This document shows, in pieces, positions 18,018 through 26,618 of a stretch of DNA of 64,000 nt; the first letter of the stretch is position 1, and each line of letters opens with the position of its first letter. Position numbers and translations under genes: made by a program. Under the pieces are notes generated by a model. That model made no database searches. It saw nothing but the letters and a program-made list of their open reading frames with translations, and was not told the DNA's origin. The DNA is from Bifidobacterium adolescentis ATCC 15703 (lineage in GTDB: Bacteria; Actinomycetota; Actinomycetes; Actinomycetales; Bifidobacteriaceae). The stretch is from NCBI RefSeq assembly GCF_000010425.1, contig NC_008618.1, forward strand, positions 241,946 to 305,945, in the 5' to 3' direction.

Positions 18018-18803
18018 CTATTCGCCGCTGCCGACCGCGCGGTGCTCAAGATAATCGGCATGCGCGATCGACTGCGCCACCGCATCCGCCATCGTGGACA
18101 GCAGCAGGTCGTTTTTCGCGAACGCGTAGATCGTGCCGTCGATGCCGTACGGGGTGAAGCCGTTGAGCTTCACCACCGGCTTGTATTGCGGGTTGGCAAG
18201 CCCCACGGTCGCATGTTCCACGGTGCTGACGATGTCGGCCTTCATACGCTCCACATCCACGCCCGCCTTCGCGGTGAACGGCACCGACACCAGGCACTCG
18301 TTCGACGGGTCAAGCTTCTCCAGCGAGGCGGTGTTCAGAATGGAATTCGGAATGACCATCTCGTTGCCGTTGCGCTCGCGCACGATGGTCTGACGCCAAT
18401 TGATGTCCTTGACGGTGCCGGTGATGCCGGCCACCTTGACGTAATCGCCCGGCTGGATGACGCGGCCAAGCATAAGCCCGAAGCCGCCGATCACATTGGC
18501 GATCGTATCCTTCAAACCCAGCGAAACCGCAAGACCGCCGATGCCAAGCGCCGTGAACAGGGTGGTCGGATTGATGCCGAACACCGGTTGCAGCAGCGTG
18601 CCGATGGCGAACACCCACACCACCACGCGCAGGATGTTGACGAAGATGGATGCGTTCGGCACCTGCGATTTGTCGAGCATGCGGCGCACCACCTTGGTGA
18701 GCGCCTTGTCGATAAGCGCGGCGACGATGAGCACGACGGCGAGCAGGATGAGCTTGCTGTAGTTTTTGGCAAGCCAGTGCATGAGAATTTCAACTGGATC
18801 CAT
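18018..18803 (-). CDS. Small-conductance mechanosensitive ion channel (MscS family)
   Basis: This 261-residue MscS-type channel opens under membrane tension to release solutes during hypo-osmotic shock. Two N-terminal hydrophobic segments (about 17-35 and 52-75) precede the pore-lining helix TLFTALGIGGLAVSLGLKDT at about 79-98. The beta domain follows (QPGDYVKVAGITGTVKDINWRQT; NGNEMVIPNSIL). The alpha-beta C-terminus is complete. It is divergent from the first DUF2974 gene and converges on the CPBP protease. Confidence 0.92.
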   Translation of the reverse strand: MDPVEILMHWLAKNYSKLILLAVVLIVAALIDKALTKVVRRMLDKSQVPNASIFVNILRVVVWVFAIGTLLQPVFGINPTTLFTALGIGGLAVSLGLKDTIANVIGGFGLMLGRVIQPGDYVKVAGITGTVKDINWRQTIVRERNGNEMVIPNSILNTASLEKLDPSNECLVSVPFTAKAGVDVERMKADIVSTVEHATVGLANPQYKPVVKLNGFTPYGIDGTIYAFAKNDLLLSTMADAVAQSIAHADYLEHRAVGSGE

Positions 18804-18934
18804 GGCTGCCTAGTCTACACAGGGGACGTTGCACAACGCTTGCGATTGACTGGATGATTCCTGATCCGCCGGCTGGCCGCAGCGGAGCATAATGGATTCC
18901 GTAGGATGCGTTGGCCAGCGAAAAGGGGTGCGAC

Positions 18935-20140
18935 ATGGGCAATGTCGTGGATTATGTGCGGCGCGAGTTTCATGGATTCGCGGAGCTGCCGTTCGGCGAT
19001 GTTGATTCGCTGGTGCTGGCTGAGCTCTCATATATGCGGCTTTCCGGCTTGGTTCCGGCGTTCGGCGAGGCGAGGTCGGTGGCGACGGTGCCGATTCGAG
19101 AGCTGCTGCGTGCGGAAAGCTATGACGACATGTTCGTTTCGAATTCCTCCGATATGAACGAGTATCGGCTCGCGTTGCTGCGTGCCGTCTGCGAATCGCC
19201 GCGTTTCCGCGCGTTGCGTGTCGGCGAGTACGCGGAGCGTCTGAGCGAGCGCGAACAGCAGCAGTTCGCCGCGATGACGTTCGACGTGGGTTGCGGACCC
19301 GTCGATTCGCTGTATGTAGCCTTCCGTGGCACCGATGGCACGCTTGTCGGATGGAAGGAGGATTTCAATATGGCAGTGCGCTGTCCGGTACCGTCACAGG
19401 AATCCGCGTATCGGTATGTGAACTCGATTCTGGACAGGTCGGAAGGTTTCCTTTCGTCGGGCGATTCGCCCGCGGTCATGCTCGGCGGGCATTCGAAAGG
19501 CGGCAATATGGCCGTGTATGCGGCCATGCGTATCGCGCACGATGACATCGAAGTGGCTGGCGAGCGCGCGCGGCGGCTCGGATTGCTGCCCTCATTGGGT
19601 GGGCCAGTGCGGGGTCGCAACAGACGGATCTCCCGCATCTTTTCCCATGACGGGCCGGGCCTTCCGAAATCGACGGTGCGCGGTCAGGCGTACCGTGCAA
19701 TCGAATCGCGTATCCGCAAAACCGTGCCCGAATCGTCCGTCGTGGGCATGCTGCTGCAATCGAATGCGCCAGTGCGCATCGTCAAAGCGGATGCCATCGG
19801 CATCATGCAGCATATGGGAAACAGCTGGCAAGTGGCGGAAAATGGCGATTTCGAACAGGTGGACGAGCTGACGGCCGGCGCGCAGCTCATCAAACGAACC
19901 CTCGACGGGTGGCTTGACACCGTAAGCCAGGAGCAGCGCGAGCGCGCCATTGACCAGATCTACGGGATCTTCGCGGCGGCGGGATACGGCAATATCGCCG
20001 ATTTGGTGGAGCATTGGACGGATTCGCTGCCGAAGATTGTGGAGGCGGCGCGCAATACCGATCGGGAGACGCGCGGACTCATCAGGGCGGTGATCAAGGC
20101 GATTCCGGTCAGCGCGGCGAAGGCGGTGCGCGAGGGCTGA
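18935..20140 (+). CDS. DUF2974 (Mbeg1-like) alpha/beta-hydrolase, copy 1
   Basis: This 401-residue protein belongs to DUF2974 (Mbeg1-like), a lipase-like alpha/beta-hydrolase group of uncertain substrate. Visible features are YVAFRGTDGTLVGWKEDFNM, the nucleophile elbow GGHSKGGNMAVYAA (Ser187), and a conserved SHDGPG. No signal peptide is seen. The ATG at 18935 follows AAAAGGGG (18921-18928). It has a close relative immediately downstream (20477), clearly a tandem duplication; this copy has an Arg/Gly-rich insertion of about 20 residues before the SHDGPG segment. Confidence 0.85.
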   Translation: MGNVVDYVRREFHGFAELPFGDVDSLVLAELSYMRLSGLVPAFGEARSVATVPIRELLRAESYDDMFVSNSSDMNEYRLALLRAVCESPRFRALRVGEYAERLSEREQQQFAAMTFDVGCGPVDSLYVAFRGTDGTLVGWKEDFNMAVRCPVPSQESAYRYVNSILDRSEGFLSSGDSPAVMLGGHSKGGNMAVYAAMRIAHDDIEVAGERARRLGLLPSLGGPVRGRNRRISRIFSHDGPGLPKSTVRGQAYRAIESRIRKTVPESSVVGMLLQSNAPVRIVKADAIGIMQHMGNSWQVAENGDFEQVDELTAGAQLIKRTLDGWLDTVSQEQRERAIDQIYGIFAAAGYGNIADLVEHWTDSLPKIVEAARNTDRETRGLIRAVIKAIPVSAAKAVREG

Positions 20141-20284
20141 AGCGGGTTGAGTGCCGAGGCGGGCTGAAGCGCGTGCCGAGGCGGGGCTATGGGCGGATGC
20201 AGCGGCTGGTCGGGATGGTTGCCGAGCCGCATTTCGGCCGATTCATGTGTCACGATCCTCGAAAAGGCGTGAAAAATGGAATTG
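20141..20284. other. Intergenic segment with short direct repeats
   Basis: The first part of the gap between the two DUF2974 genes repeats a GCCGAGGCGGG unit twice, after CTGAAGCG-type sequence. No gene or terminator is seen. An ATGTGTCAC box at 20245-20253 is the inverse of GTGACACAT in the array that follows. Confidence 0.4.
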
Positions 20285-20343
20285 TGACACATAAGTGCCG
20301 CGCAAGTGACACACGAGTGCCGCACAAATGACACATAAGAAGG
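20285..20343. repeat. 22-bp tandem repeat array upstream of the second DUF2974 gene
   Basis: Units of TGACACAYRAGTGCCGCRCAAR start at 20285 and 20307, and a partial third starts at 20329. Each contains TGACACA. It resembles a clustered binding site about 130 bp before the start of the second DUF2974 gene, which is the only candidate target. Confidence 0.65.
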
Positions 20344-20476
20344 GCAATGGAGGGCATTGGGGCGCCGATGATCCGGATGCATCCCCGTTCGCTGACGTAG
20401 GATGGTGCGGTGCGGACGCATAATTGTGGAAGCATAATGGAATGCGGAATGTCGACGGCTGCGAAAGGGGTGTGCA

Positions 20477-21685
20477 ATGGGCAACATCATCGATTACGCG
20501 CGTACGGAGACGCGCGATTTCGGCGAGCTTCCCTTCCGTGAGGCCGACGCGCTCGTGCTCGCGCAGCTTTCGTACGACGACGTGCCGGAATGCGTGCCGC
20601 GGCTTGACGACATCGAATCGCGATACGGCACGTTGCATGACCGTGTGAAGCAATTCGACCCGCGCCATCCCATACGCTCCGTGCGGATGCTGCGGAAACC
20701 TCCATTCGACGGTGTGACGATCGCGCGCGCCGACGACGAGCTGCACCATGGAAGCGCGGTGCCCGACCATAATGTCGAGAACGTGGGCTTGGTTGATCCG
20801 CAGGTGACGCACGATTTCTACCATGCCATCGCCGCGAATCCGCGTTTTTCCGACATTGAAATGGGGGCGTTTCTCGAGCAGTTCGACGGCGATGAGCAGA
20901 CGCAGTTCGCCGCCGTGACCTATCGCCTGCCGTCCGGCATGCTGGTTGTGGCGTTCCGCGGTACCGACGATTCGCTCGTGGGTTGGAAGGAGGACTTCAA
21001 CATGGCCTTCCAATACCCGGTGCCGGCGCAGGTGACCGCCGCCGACTATCTCGCCAGGGTGGCCGAGTTGTGGAAGGATGTTCCGATCGTGCTCACCGGC
21101 CATTCCAAAGGCGGCAATCTGGCCGTTTATGCGGCGATGAACGCTGAGGACGGGGTGAAGGACCGCATCGAACGCATCTATTCGTTGGATGGGCCGGGCT
21201 TCCCTGAGGCGGTGGTGAATAGCTTCGAATATGCGAGCGTGAGCGATCGAATCGTCAAAATCGTGCCGGACTCATCGGTAGTGGGCATGGTGCTGGAAAC
21301 TCCCGAACGCTGCATCGTGGTGAAATCCGACGTGGAAGGAATAATGCAGCATTTCGTGTTCTCCTGGCAGATGCACGGCGGTGAATTCGACAAAGTCGAG
21401 GATGTGGCCAGCAGTTCGGTGACCTTCAACAAAGCGCTGAACAAGTGGCTTGCCAACCTGTCCAAGGAGCAGCGCGAGCGTGCGGTGGACGCGTTGTTTG
21501 CCGTGCTCGAAGCGTCCGGTGCGGGCAGTATTTCCGCCATGATGGCGGCCGGGCCGAAAGTCATTCCCGAAATGCTTGGCACGTACGTTGGGTTGAGCGG
21601 TGAGGATCGACGCAATCTCAACCAGGCGCTGGCGATTATGTTGCAGGCCGCTCTTGCCCGCAATCCGAAAGTGCGGCGCAAGTAG
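20477..21685 (+). CDS. DUF2974 (Mbeg1-like) alpha/beta-hydrolase, copy 2
   Basis: This 402-residue paralogue of the preceding gene shares the N-terminus (MGNIIDYARTETRDFGELPF versus MGNVVDYVRREFHGFAELPF), VAFRGTDDSLVGWKEDFNM, the nucleophile elbow TGHSKGGNLAVYAAM (Ser210) and the SLDGPG segment. It differs by an insertion of about 50 residues in the N-terminal third (VKQFDPRHPIRSVRMLRKPP and following). The ATG follows GAAAGGGG. It may act in the same pathway as copy 1 with a different substrate; the family function is not established. Confidence 0.85.
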   Translation: MGNIIDYARTETRDFGELPFREADALVLAQLSYDDVPECVPRLDDIESRYGTLHDRVKQFDPRHPIRSVRMLRKPPFDGVTIARADDELHHGSAVPDHNVENVGLVDPQVTHDFYHAIAANPRFSDIEMGAFLEQFDGDEQTQFAAVTYRLPSGMLVVAFRGTDDSLVGWKEDFNMAFQYPVPAQVTAADYLARVAELWKDVPIVLTGHSKGGNLAVYAAMNAEDGVKDRIERIYSLDGPGFPEAVVNSFEYASVSDRIVKIVPDSSVVGMVLETPERCIVVKSDVEGIMQHFVFSWQMHGGEFDKVEDVASSSVTFNKALNKWLANLSKEQRERAVDALFAVLEASGAGSISAMMAAGPKVIPEMLGTYVGLSGEDRRNLNQALAIMLQAALARNPKVRRK

Positions 21686-21771
21686 ACGTAGCGCGGAGGT
21701 CGTGACGCAGTGGTGTGAGGTGAGGCGTTGCGGTGGATGGCAATCGCTATTAATGCGACATGCTGTGCAGT

Positions 21772-21791
21772 TTGTTCTAGACAACTTGTAT
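21772..21791. promoter_or_regulatory. Candidate TetR operator
   Basis: TTGTTCTAGACAA (21772-21784), with TTGT/ACAA arms around CTAG, is followed at once by an overlapping ACAACTTGT (21781-21789) and a TATAGT that could be a -10 box. Overlapping half-sites of this kind just upstream of a TetR gene suggest autoregulation. Confidence 0.45.
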
Positions 21792-21840
21792 AGTAATTCG
21801 CGTTGCGCTTTTAAATCGAAGGTACAAAATAGGGGGAGCC

Positions 21841-22518
21841 ATGCCACGTCCACGCCGAGATTCGGAGATTCTGCCAGCCAAAGAACGGCTCGAAAACGCA
21901 TTCTGGGAACTGCTTTCCGAACGCGAGTATCGCAAAATCACCGTCACCGACATCGTGCGCACGGCGGACGTGAATCGCAATTCCTTCTACTATCATTTCA
22001 CGGGACTGCCGGAACTTGCCGATTCCGCCATTCTGCACGCCGTGGAAAACACGCCGCTTCCCAGCGCGCCCAACGCGAATTTCAATCCCGACAACGAATG
22101 GCGCAAGCATGTCACCGCGCTGCTACGCGAGCCCGAGCAGCGTCAGCGTCTTGACCGGCTCGCGCTGCTTGCCGGGCCGCACAGCTCGCCGGAACTCGTT
22201 GAATCCCTGCAGGACTTCGGCAGGCTCACGTTGATCTCCGTGCTGGGGCTTGACGCCGACCATCTTGACCTCAAAACTGACCTGATGCTCGACTTCACCG
22301 TCGGAGGCATGTTGGCGGTGCTGCGCCGCTGGCCGAAGCTCCATGAGCAGCTGCCGATGGACGCCGTGTTCAACGAGGATGTGGCGGTGCTGGCCACGGG
22401 CATATTCATGTCCATGTCCAAAACCGACATGCTGGGTTATTGGAAGCGCATCTTCAGCAGCGGTTTCGTGGCGGGGCAGGGCGTGCAGAGCGAAGCCGAA
22501 CAGAAAGCCGAACAGTGA
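21841..22518 (+). CDS. TetR-family transcriptional regulator
   Basis: This 225-residue regulator has an N-terminal TetR DNA-binding domain: KERLENAFWELLSEREYRKI, then VTDIVRTADVNRNSFYYHF, the typical recognition helix with YYHF. The C-terminal ligand domain (about 80-215) is not recognisable by eye. Start is the ATG at 21841 with AGGGGGA upstream. The aminotransferase gene 104 bp downstream in the same direction is a possible target. The ligand is unknown. Confidence 0.85.
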   Translation: MPRPRRDSEILPAKERLENAFWELLSEREYRKITVTDIVRTADVNRNSFYYHFTGLPELADSAILHAVENTPLPSAPNANFNPDNEWRKHVTALLREPEQRQRLDRLALLAGPHSSPELVESLQDFGRLTLISVLGLDADHLDLKTDLMLDFTVGGMLAVLRRWPKLHEQLPMDAVFNEDVAVLATGIFMSMSKTDMLGYWKRIFSSGFVAGQGVQSEAEQKAEQ

Positions 22519-22622
22519 ACGATGCGCCGCATGTCGTGACTTTTCGGTGGTAGAAACGTCTGTAGCGGCGCTCTTTCAGGGTGCGTCAGACGTATGCAAC
22601 AGCACGACAGGGAGGTTGTTCC

Positions 22623-23813
22623 ATGATCAACGAAGCCTACAAGGCCATGCTCGGCGGAAAATCCGTAATCCGCGAGCTGAGCGAATACGCGACCGCGCGT
22701 GGCGCCGAAATTGGCTACGAGAACGTGTTCGACTATTCGCTGGGCAACCCGAGCGTGCCGTGCCCGCAGGACTATACCGACGCCGTGATCGACATGTATA
22801 AAACGGCCGAACCGGTGGCGTTGCACGGCTATTCTCCGTCCTTGGGCATTTCGTCGGTGCGCAAGGCGATCGCCGAAAGCCTCAACCGCCGCTTCGACAT
22901 GGACTACACCGCCGACTACATCTTCCCGACCACGGGTGCGGCCGGCGCGTTGACGCATGCGCTGCGCGTGGTGACCAAGCCGGGCGACGAAGTGATCACC
23001 TTCGCCCCGTACTTCCCGGAATACCAGCCGTATGTGAACGGCACCGGCGCGCACCTGACCGTCGTTCCGGCCGACACCGAGAACTTCCAGATCAACTTCG
23101 ACGCGTTCGAGAAGGCGCTCAACCCCGGAACCGCGGCCGTGCTCATCAACACCCCGAACAATCCGTCCGGCGCGGTCTATTCCGCTGAAACGCTGACCCG
23201 CCTGGCCGAGGTGCTCAACGCCAAGCAGACTGAATACGGCCACGACATCTTCCTGATCGCCGACGAGCCGTACCGCGAGATCGTGTTCGACGGCGGCGAG
23301 CAGCCGTATCCGAGCAAATTCTACGACAACACGCTTTCGTGCTACTCGTACTCCAAGTCGCTGTCACTGCCGGGCGAGCGCATCGGCTATGTGGCGGTGA
23401 ATCCGCGTGCCACCGACGCCAAGCTCATCGTGCCGATGTGCGGCCAGATCAGCCGTGGCACCGGCCACAACTGCCCGTCCTCCACCGCGCAGCTGGCCGT
23501 GGCCAAGGTGGTTGACGAGACAAGCGACCTGTCCGTCTACGAAACCAACATGAACCTGCTGTATGACGCGCTGACCCGTCTGGGCTTCGACGTGGTGCGC
23601 CCCGGCGGCACGTTCTACATCTTCCCGAAGGCGCTTGAGGAGGATGCGAACGCGTTCTGCATGAAGGCCAAGGATTACGACCTGATTCTCGTGCCGTCCG
23701 ACAGCTTCGGCGTGCCCGGCTACTTCCGCATGGCCTACTGCATCGACACGGAGAAGGTGGAGCGTTCCATCGCGGCGCTTGAGAAATTCGTGCACGAGGT
23801 GTACGGCCGCTGA
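22623..23813 (+). CDS. Class I/II pyridoxal-phosphate aminotransferase
   Basis: This 396-residue fold-type I PLP enzyme of the aspartate-aminotransferase group has the expected landmarks: FDYSLGNPSVPCP, HGYSPSLGISSVRKAIA, the NTPNNPSGAVY motif, DEPYREIVF with the PLP-N1 Asp, and the Schiff-base Lys in YSYSKSLSLPGERIGY. The C-terminal Arg that binds the alpha-carboxylate is in YFRMAYC. The ATG at 22623 is preceded by GGGAGGT. Amino-acid specificity cannot be read. A terminator-like hairpin lies about 230 bp downstream. Confidence 0.88.
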   Translation: MINEAYKAMLGGKSVIRELSEYATARGAEIGYENVFDYSLGNPSVPCPQDYTDAVIDMYKTAEPVALHGYSPSLGISSVRKAIAESLNRRFDMDYTADYIFPTTGAAGALTHALRVVTKPGDEVITFAPYFPEYQPYVNGTGAHLTVVPADTENFQINFDAFEKALNPGTAAVLINTPNNPSGAVYSAETLTRLAEVLNAKQTEYGHDIFLIADEPYREIVFDGGEQPYPSKFYDNTLSCYSYSKSLSLPGERIGYVAVNPRATDAKLIVPMCGQISRGTGHNCPSSTAQLAVAKVVDETSDLSVYETNMNLLYDALTRLGFDVVRPGGTFYIFPKALEEDANAFCMKAKDYDLILVPSDSFGVPGYFRMAYCIDTEKVERSIAALEKFVHEVYGR

Positions 23814-23838
23814 GCCGCTCGCGTATTTCGCCTATATT

Positions 23839-23982
23839 CCGCTTATAGATGGCGGATTCGCTCTCGTGCCTGATGCCATCTCGCTTATGGATGGCGGATG
23901 ATGCGGGGAAAAGCCGGTTGGAGGGTATGGATATTGCCCCCTAACCTTTTTGCTGTAGGACCCCGCCATCTATAAGCGAGAT
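23839..23982. repeat. Direct plus inverted copies of a 16-bp unit
   Basis: CGCTTATAGATGGCGG (23840-23855) recurs as CGCTTATGGATGGCGG (23882-23897), and an exact inverted copy of the first, CCGCCATCTATAAGCG, lies at 23963-23978. The inverted copy could pair with either direct copy to form a large stem-loop. No gene is seen in the 314-bp gap (23814-24127) between the aminotransferase and gnd. Confidence 0.75.
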
Positions 23983-24042
23983 AGTGCAGGATTGTGGGGC
24001 GGCAAGCCGACTGTCTGACGGGACCGTGTGCGTTGATACAGG

Positions 24043-24078
24043 TTCGCCCGGAGCTGGTGGGGTCCAGCTCCGGGCGAA
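24043..24078. terminator. Strong hairpin between the aminotransferase and gnd genes
   Basis: A perfect 15-bp GC-rich stem (24043-24057 with 24064-24078) encloses a 6-nt loop between two convergent genes. There is no T-tract on either side. Actinobacterial terminators of this form are known, so a bidirectional terminator is likely. Confidence 0.65.
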
Positions 24079-24127
24079 GTCTGTTATGGGGAAGGAAGGA
24101 ATCTGAATCGGTTAATGCGTGAATCCG

Positions 24128-25021
24128 TCAGTGGGTGGCGATCTCGTCGATCTTGGTGACGTGGCCGCCGAACTGGGCGCGCATGGTGGACACGACGCGC
24201 AGGATGTTGTCGGCGCCGCCGCGCGAGGTCTGACGTGCGTACAGTGCGGCCGCGGTGGCCGGGGTCGGCACGCCGAGTTCGAGAGCCGCCTCGATCATCC
24301 ACTTCGCCTCGCCGGACTCGTTGGCGACCGGCGGCATGGACTTGAGCGTCGGGTCGGACTTGAAGGCGATGGCCAGCAGGTCGAGCAGCCAGGACTGCAC
24401 CACGGAACCGTCCCTCCAGGAGCTCATCACGGCCGCCGGATCCTCAACGAGATCGGACTTCACCATGGTGGCGAAGCCTTCGCCGAAGGCCTGCATCATG
24501 CCGTATTCGATGCCGTTGTGCACCATCTTGGCGAAGTGGCCGCCGCCCACCGGGCCGGCCAGCACCAAGCCGGAATCGCCTTCCGGCTTAAGTGCCTCGA
24601 AAATCGGGCGCGCGCTCTCGAAGTCCCCCTGGCTGCCGCCAACCATAAGCGCGTAGCCGCGGTCGATGCCCCACACGCCGCCGGAGACGCCGCAATCCAT
24701 GAAATGGATGCCCTTCGGCTCCAGTTCGGCCGCGTGGCGTGCGTCGTCGGTGTAACGGGAGTTGCCGCCGTCGATGATCATATCGCCCGGCTGAAGAAGC
24801 TCGGCAAGCTCGTTGATGGTGCTGTCGGTCGCTTCACCGGCCGGCACCATGACCCACACCAGACGCGGGGCCTTCAGCGCGGCCACCAGTTCCTTCAGGC
24901 TTGCCACGGTGCGGTCCGACTCGGGGGAGTGGTCGTAGCCGACCACCTCATGCCCTGCCGCCGCGATGCGCTTCGCCATGTTGCCGCCCATACGTCCCAG
25001 GCCGATCATTCCCAACTGCAT
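24128..25021 (-). CDS. gnd: 6-phosphogluconate dehydrogenase, decarboxylating (short form)
   Basis: This 297-residue enzyme oxidatively decarboxylates 6-phosphogluconate to ribulose 5-phosphate. The N-terminal Rossmann motif is LGMIGLGRMGGNMAKR. IIDGGNSRYTDDARH, the DCGVSGGVWG substrate loop and GGGHFAKMVHNGIEYGMMQ with the catalytic Lys are present. It is the short, GntZ/YqeC-like form (about 300 residues) rather than the 470-residue form, a group often NAD-dependent. It is last in a gntK-gntP-gnd run, which assigns it to gluconate use. The product can enter the bifid shunt via pentose phosphates. Confidence 0.93.
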   Translation of the reverse strand: MQLGMIGLGRMGGNMAKRIAAAGHEVVGYDHSPESDRTVASLKELVAALKAPRLVWVMVPAGEATDSTINELAELLQPGDMIIDGGNSRYTDDARHAAELEPKGIHFMDCGVSGGVWGIDRGYALMVGGSQGDFESARPIFEALKPEGDSGLVLAGPVGGGHFAKMVHNGIEYGMMQAFGEGFATMVKSDLVEDPAAVMSSWRDGSVVQSWLLDLLAIAFKSDPTLKSMPPVANESGEAKWMIEAALELGVPTPATAAALYARQTSRGGADNILRVVSTMRAQFGGHVTKIDEIATH

Positions 25022-25207
25022 GATGTGCTTCTTTCTCTAAAAATGGTTGAAAAGTTTTTGCGATTTTGAATAAGGATTGATGCCGCCCGTTGGCTTCCCG
25101 CGCCTTCCGCAACGCAGAAAAGAAGGTTGCGGCAAGCTTTGCGGGCGGCAAGTTTTGGTTATGTTTTGGGTTATGTGAGTGTGGTTGCGATTGCTGCGTT
25201 CAGTGCG

Positions 25208-26536
25208 TCAAAGCACCAGCGAGAGCAGCATCACGCAGCCCAGACCGACCACCGACAGAATGGTTTCCATCAGCGACCAGGTCTTCAGCGTCTGGCCCAC
25301 GCTCATGCCGAAGTATTCCTTGACCAGCCAGAAGCCGGCGTCGTTGAGGTGGGAGAAGAACACGGAGCCTGCGCCGATGGCCAGCACCAGCAGTGCCAGA
25401 TGGGTCGGGCTCATGCCGGCGGCGAGCGGCACCATGATGCCGGAGGCGGTGACGGTCGCCACGGTTGCCGAACCGGTGGCGAGACGGATGAGCACGGCCA
25501 CCAGCCAGCCTGCGATCAGCGGGTTCATGGCGGATTCGGTGATGGAGTTGGCGATCACGTCGCCGATGCCGGAGTCGACCAGCGTCTGCTTGAAGCCGCC
25601 GCCTGCGGCGACGATCAGGATGATGCCGGCCACGGAGCCGAAGGACTGTCCGACCATGCCGTTGACGGCGTCACGGGAGAACTTCTGCATGTAGCCAAGG
25701 GCGACCATGGCGAAGACGGTGGTGATGAGCAGTGCCACGAGCGGGGTGCCGAGGAACGCGATCACACGGCCCCAGGCGGTGGTGTTCTGACCGGTCAGAT
25801 CCACGATGGACGCGGCGAGCATCAGCACGACCGGCAGCAGGATCACGGACAGGGCGGTGCCGAAGGACGGGCGGTTTTCCGCGGACTTCGGAGCTTCGGC
25901 CTCAGCCTCGTTCTCCGGAGCTGCGATCGGAACCCACTTGGCGGCGAGCCTGCCGAACAGCGGGCCGGAGATGATGACGGTCGGGATGGCCACGATCAGG
26001 CCGAGGGCCAGGGTGATGCCGAGGTTCGCGTTCAGCGCGCCGATGGCGGTCAGCGGACCGGGGTGCGGCGGCACGAAGGCGTGCAGCGTGGACAGGCCGG
26101 CGAGGGCCGGGATGCCGAGCAGCACCACAGGGGACTTGGAACGACGGGCGGCGAACAGCACCACCGGGATGAGGATGACCACGCCGACCTCGAAGAACAT
26201 CGGGATGCCCACGATGAACGCGATCAGTGCCATGGCCCACGGCAGACGCTGCAACGGTGTCTTGGCCATGATGGTGTCGACGATGGTGTCCGCACCGCCC
26301 GACTTGAACAGGATGGTGCCGATGATCGAGCCGAACGCGATAAGCAGGCCCACGTTGGAAATCGTGCCGCCGACGCCGGAAGTGAAGCTATCGAACGCCT
26401 TGTCGAACGGCACGCCCGCGCACACGGCCATGACGAATGAGCCGGCGAGCAGGGACAGGAACGGATGCACCTTGCATGCCGCGATGAGAAGAACGATGAC
26501 GGCGATGCCGATGATCGCCGCTGCGATGAGATTCAT
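25208..26536 (-). CDS. gntP: Gluconate permease (GntP family)
   Basis: This 442-residue membrane protein of the GntP family (gluconate:proton symporters) has about 12 hydrophobic segments. It starts IAAAIIGIAVIVLLIA, and the family patterns FGSIIGTILFKSGGAD, FEVGVVILIPVVLF and HLNDAGFWLVKEYFG are present. It lies between gntK and gnd on the same strand, with gaps of 82 and 186 bp. The substrate is inferred from both the family and these neighbours. The ribosome-binding site AAGGAGG lies just before the start on the minus strand. Confidence 0.93.
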   Translation of the reverse strand: MNLIAAAIIGIAVIVLLIAACKVHPFLSLLAGSFVMAVCAGVPFDKAFDSFTSGVGGTISNVGLLIAFGSIIGTILFKSGGADTIVDTIMAKTPLQRLPWAMALIAFIVGIPMFFEVGVVILIPVVLFAARRSKSPVVLLGIPALAGLSTLHAFVPPHPGPLTAIGALNANLGITLALGLIVAIPTVIISGPLFGRLAAKWVPIAAPENEAEAEAPKSAENRPSFGTALSVILLPVVLMLAASIVDLTGQNTTAWGRVIAFLGTPLVALLITTVFAMVALGYMQKFSRDAVNGMVGQSFGSVAGIILIVAAGGGFKQTLVDSGIGDVIANSITESAMNPLIAGWLVAVLIRLATGSATVATVTASGIMVPLAAGMSPTHLALLVLAIGAGSVFFSHLNDAGFWLVKEYFGMSVGQTLKTWSLMETILSVVGLGCVMLLSLVL

Positions 26537-26618
26537 GAATCCTCCTTGACTCGTTGAATTTCTCTTTCGATTTTTAGTTATGTGCGATTATTTTGCGCTG
26601 TGTTGCGGCTTGCGCCGT

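Noticed and set aside
20285..20343. Possible CRISPR array
   Set aside because: The 22-bp units are directly tandem with no unique spacers, there are only two and a half copies, and no cas genes are present.
25127..26440. A 437-codon frame opposite gntP
   Set aside because: It is low-complexity His/Gly/Asp/Gln sequence complementary to membrane-helix codons, with no family resemblance.
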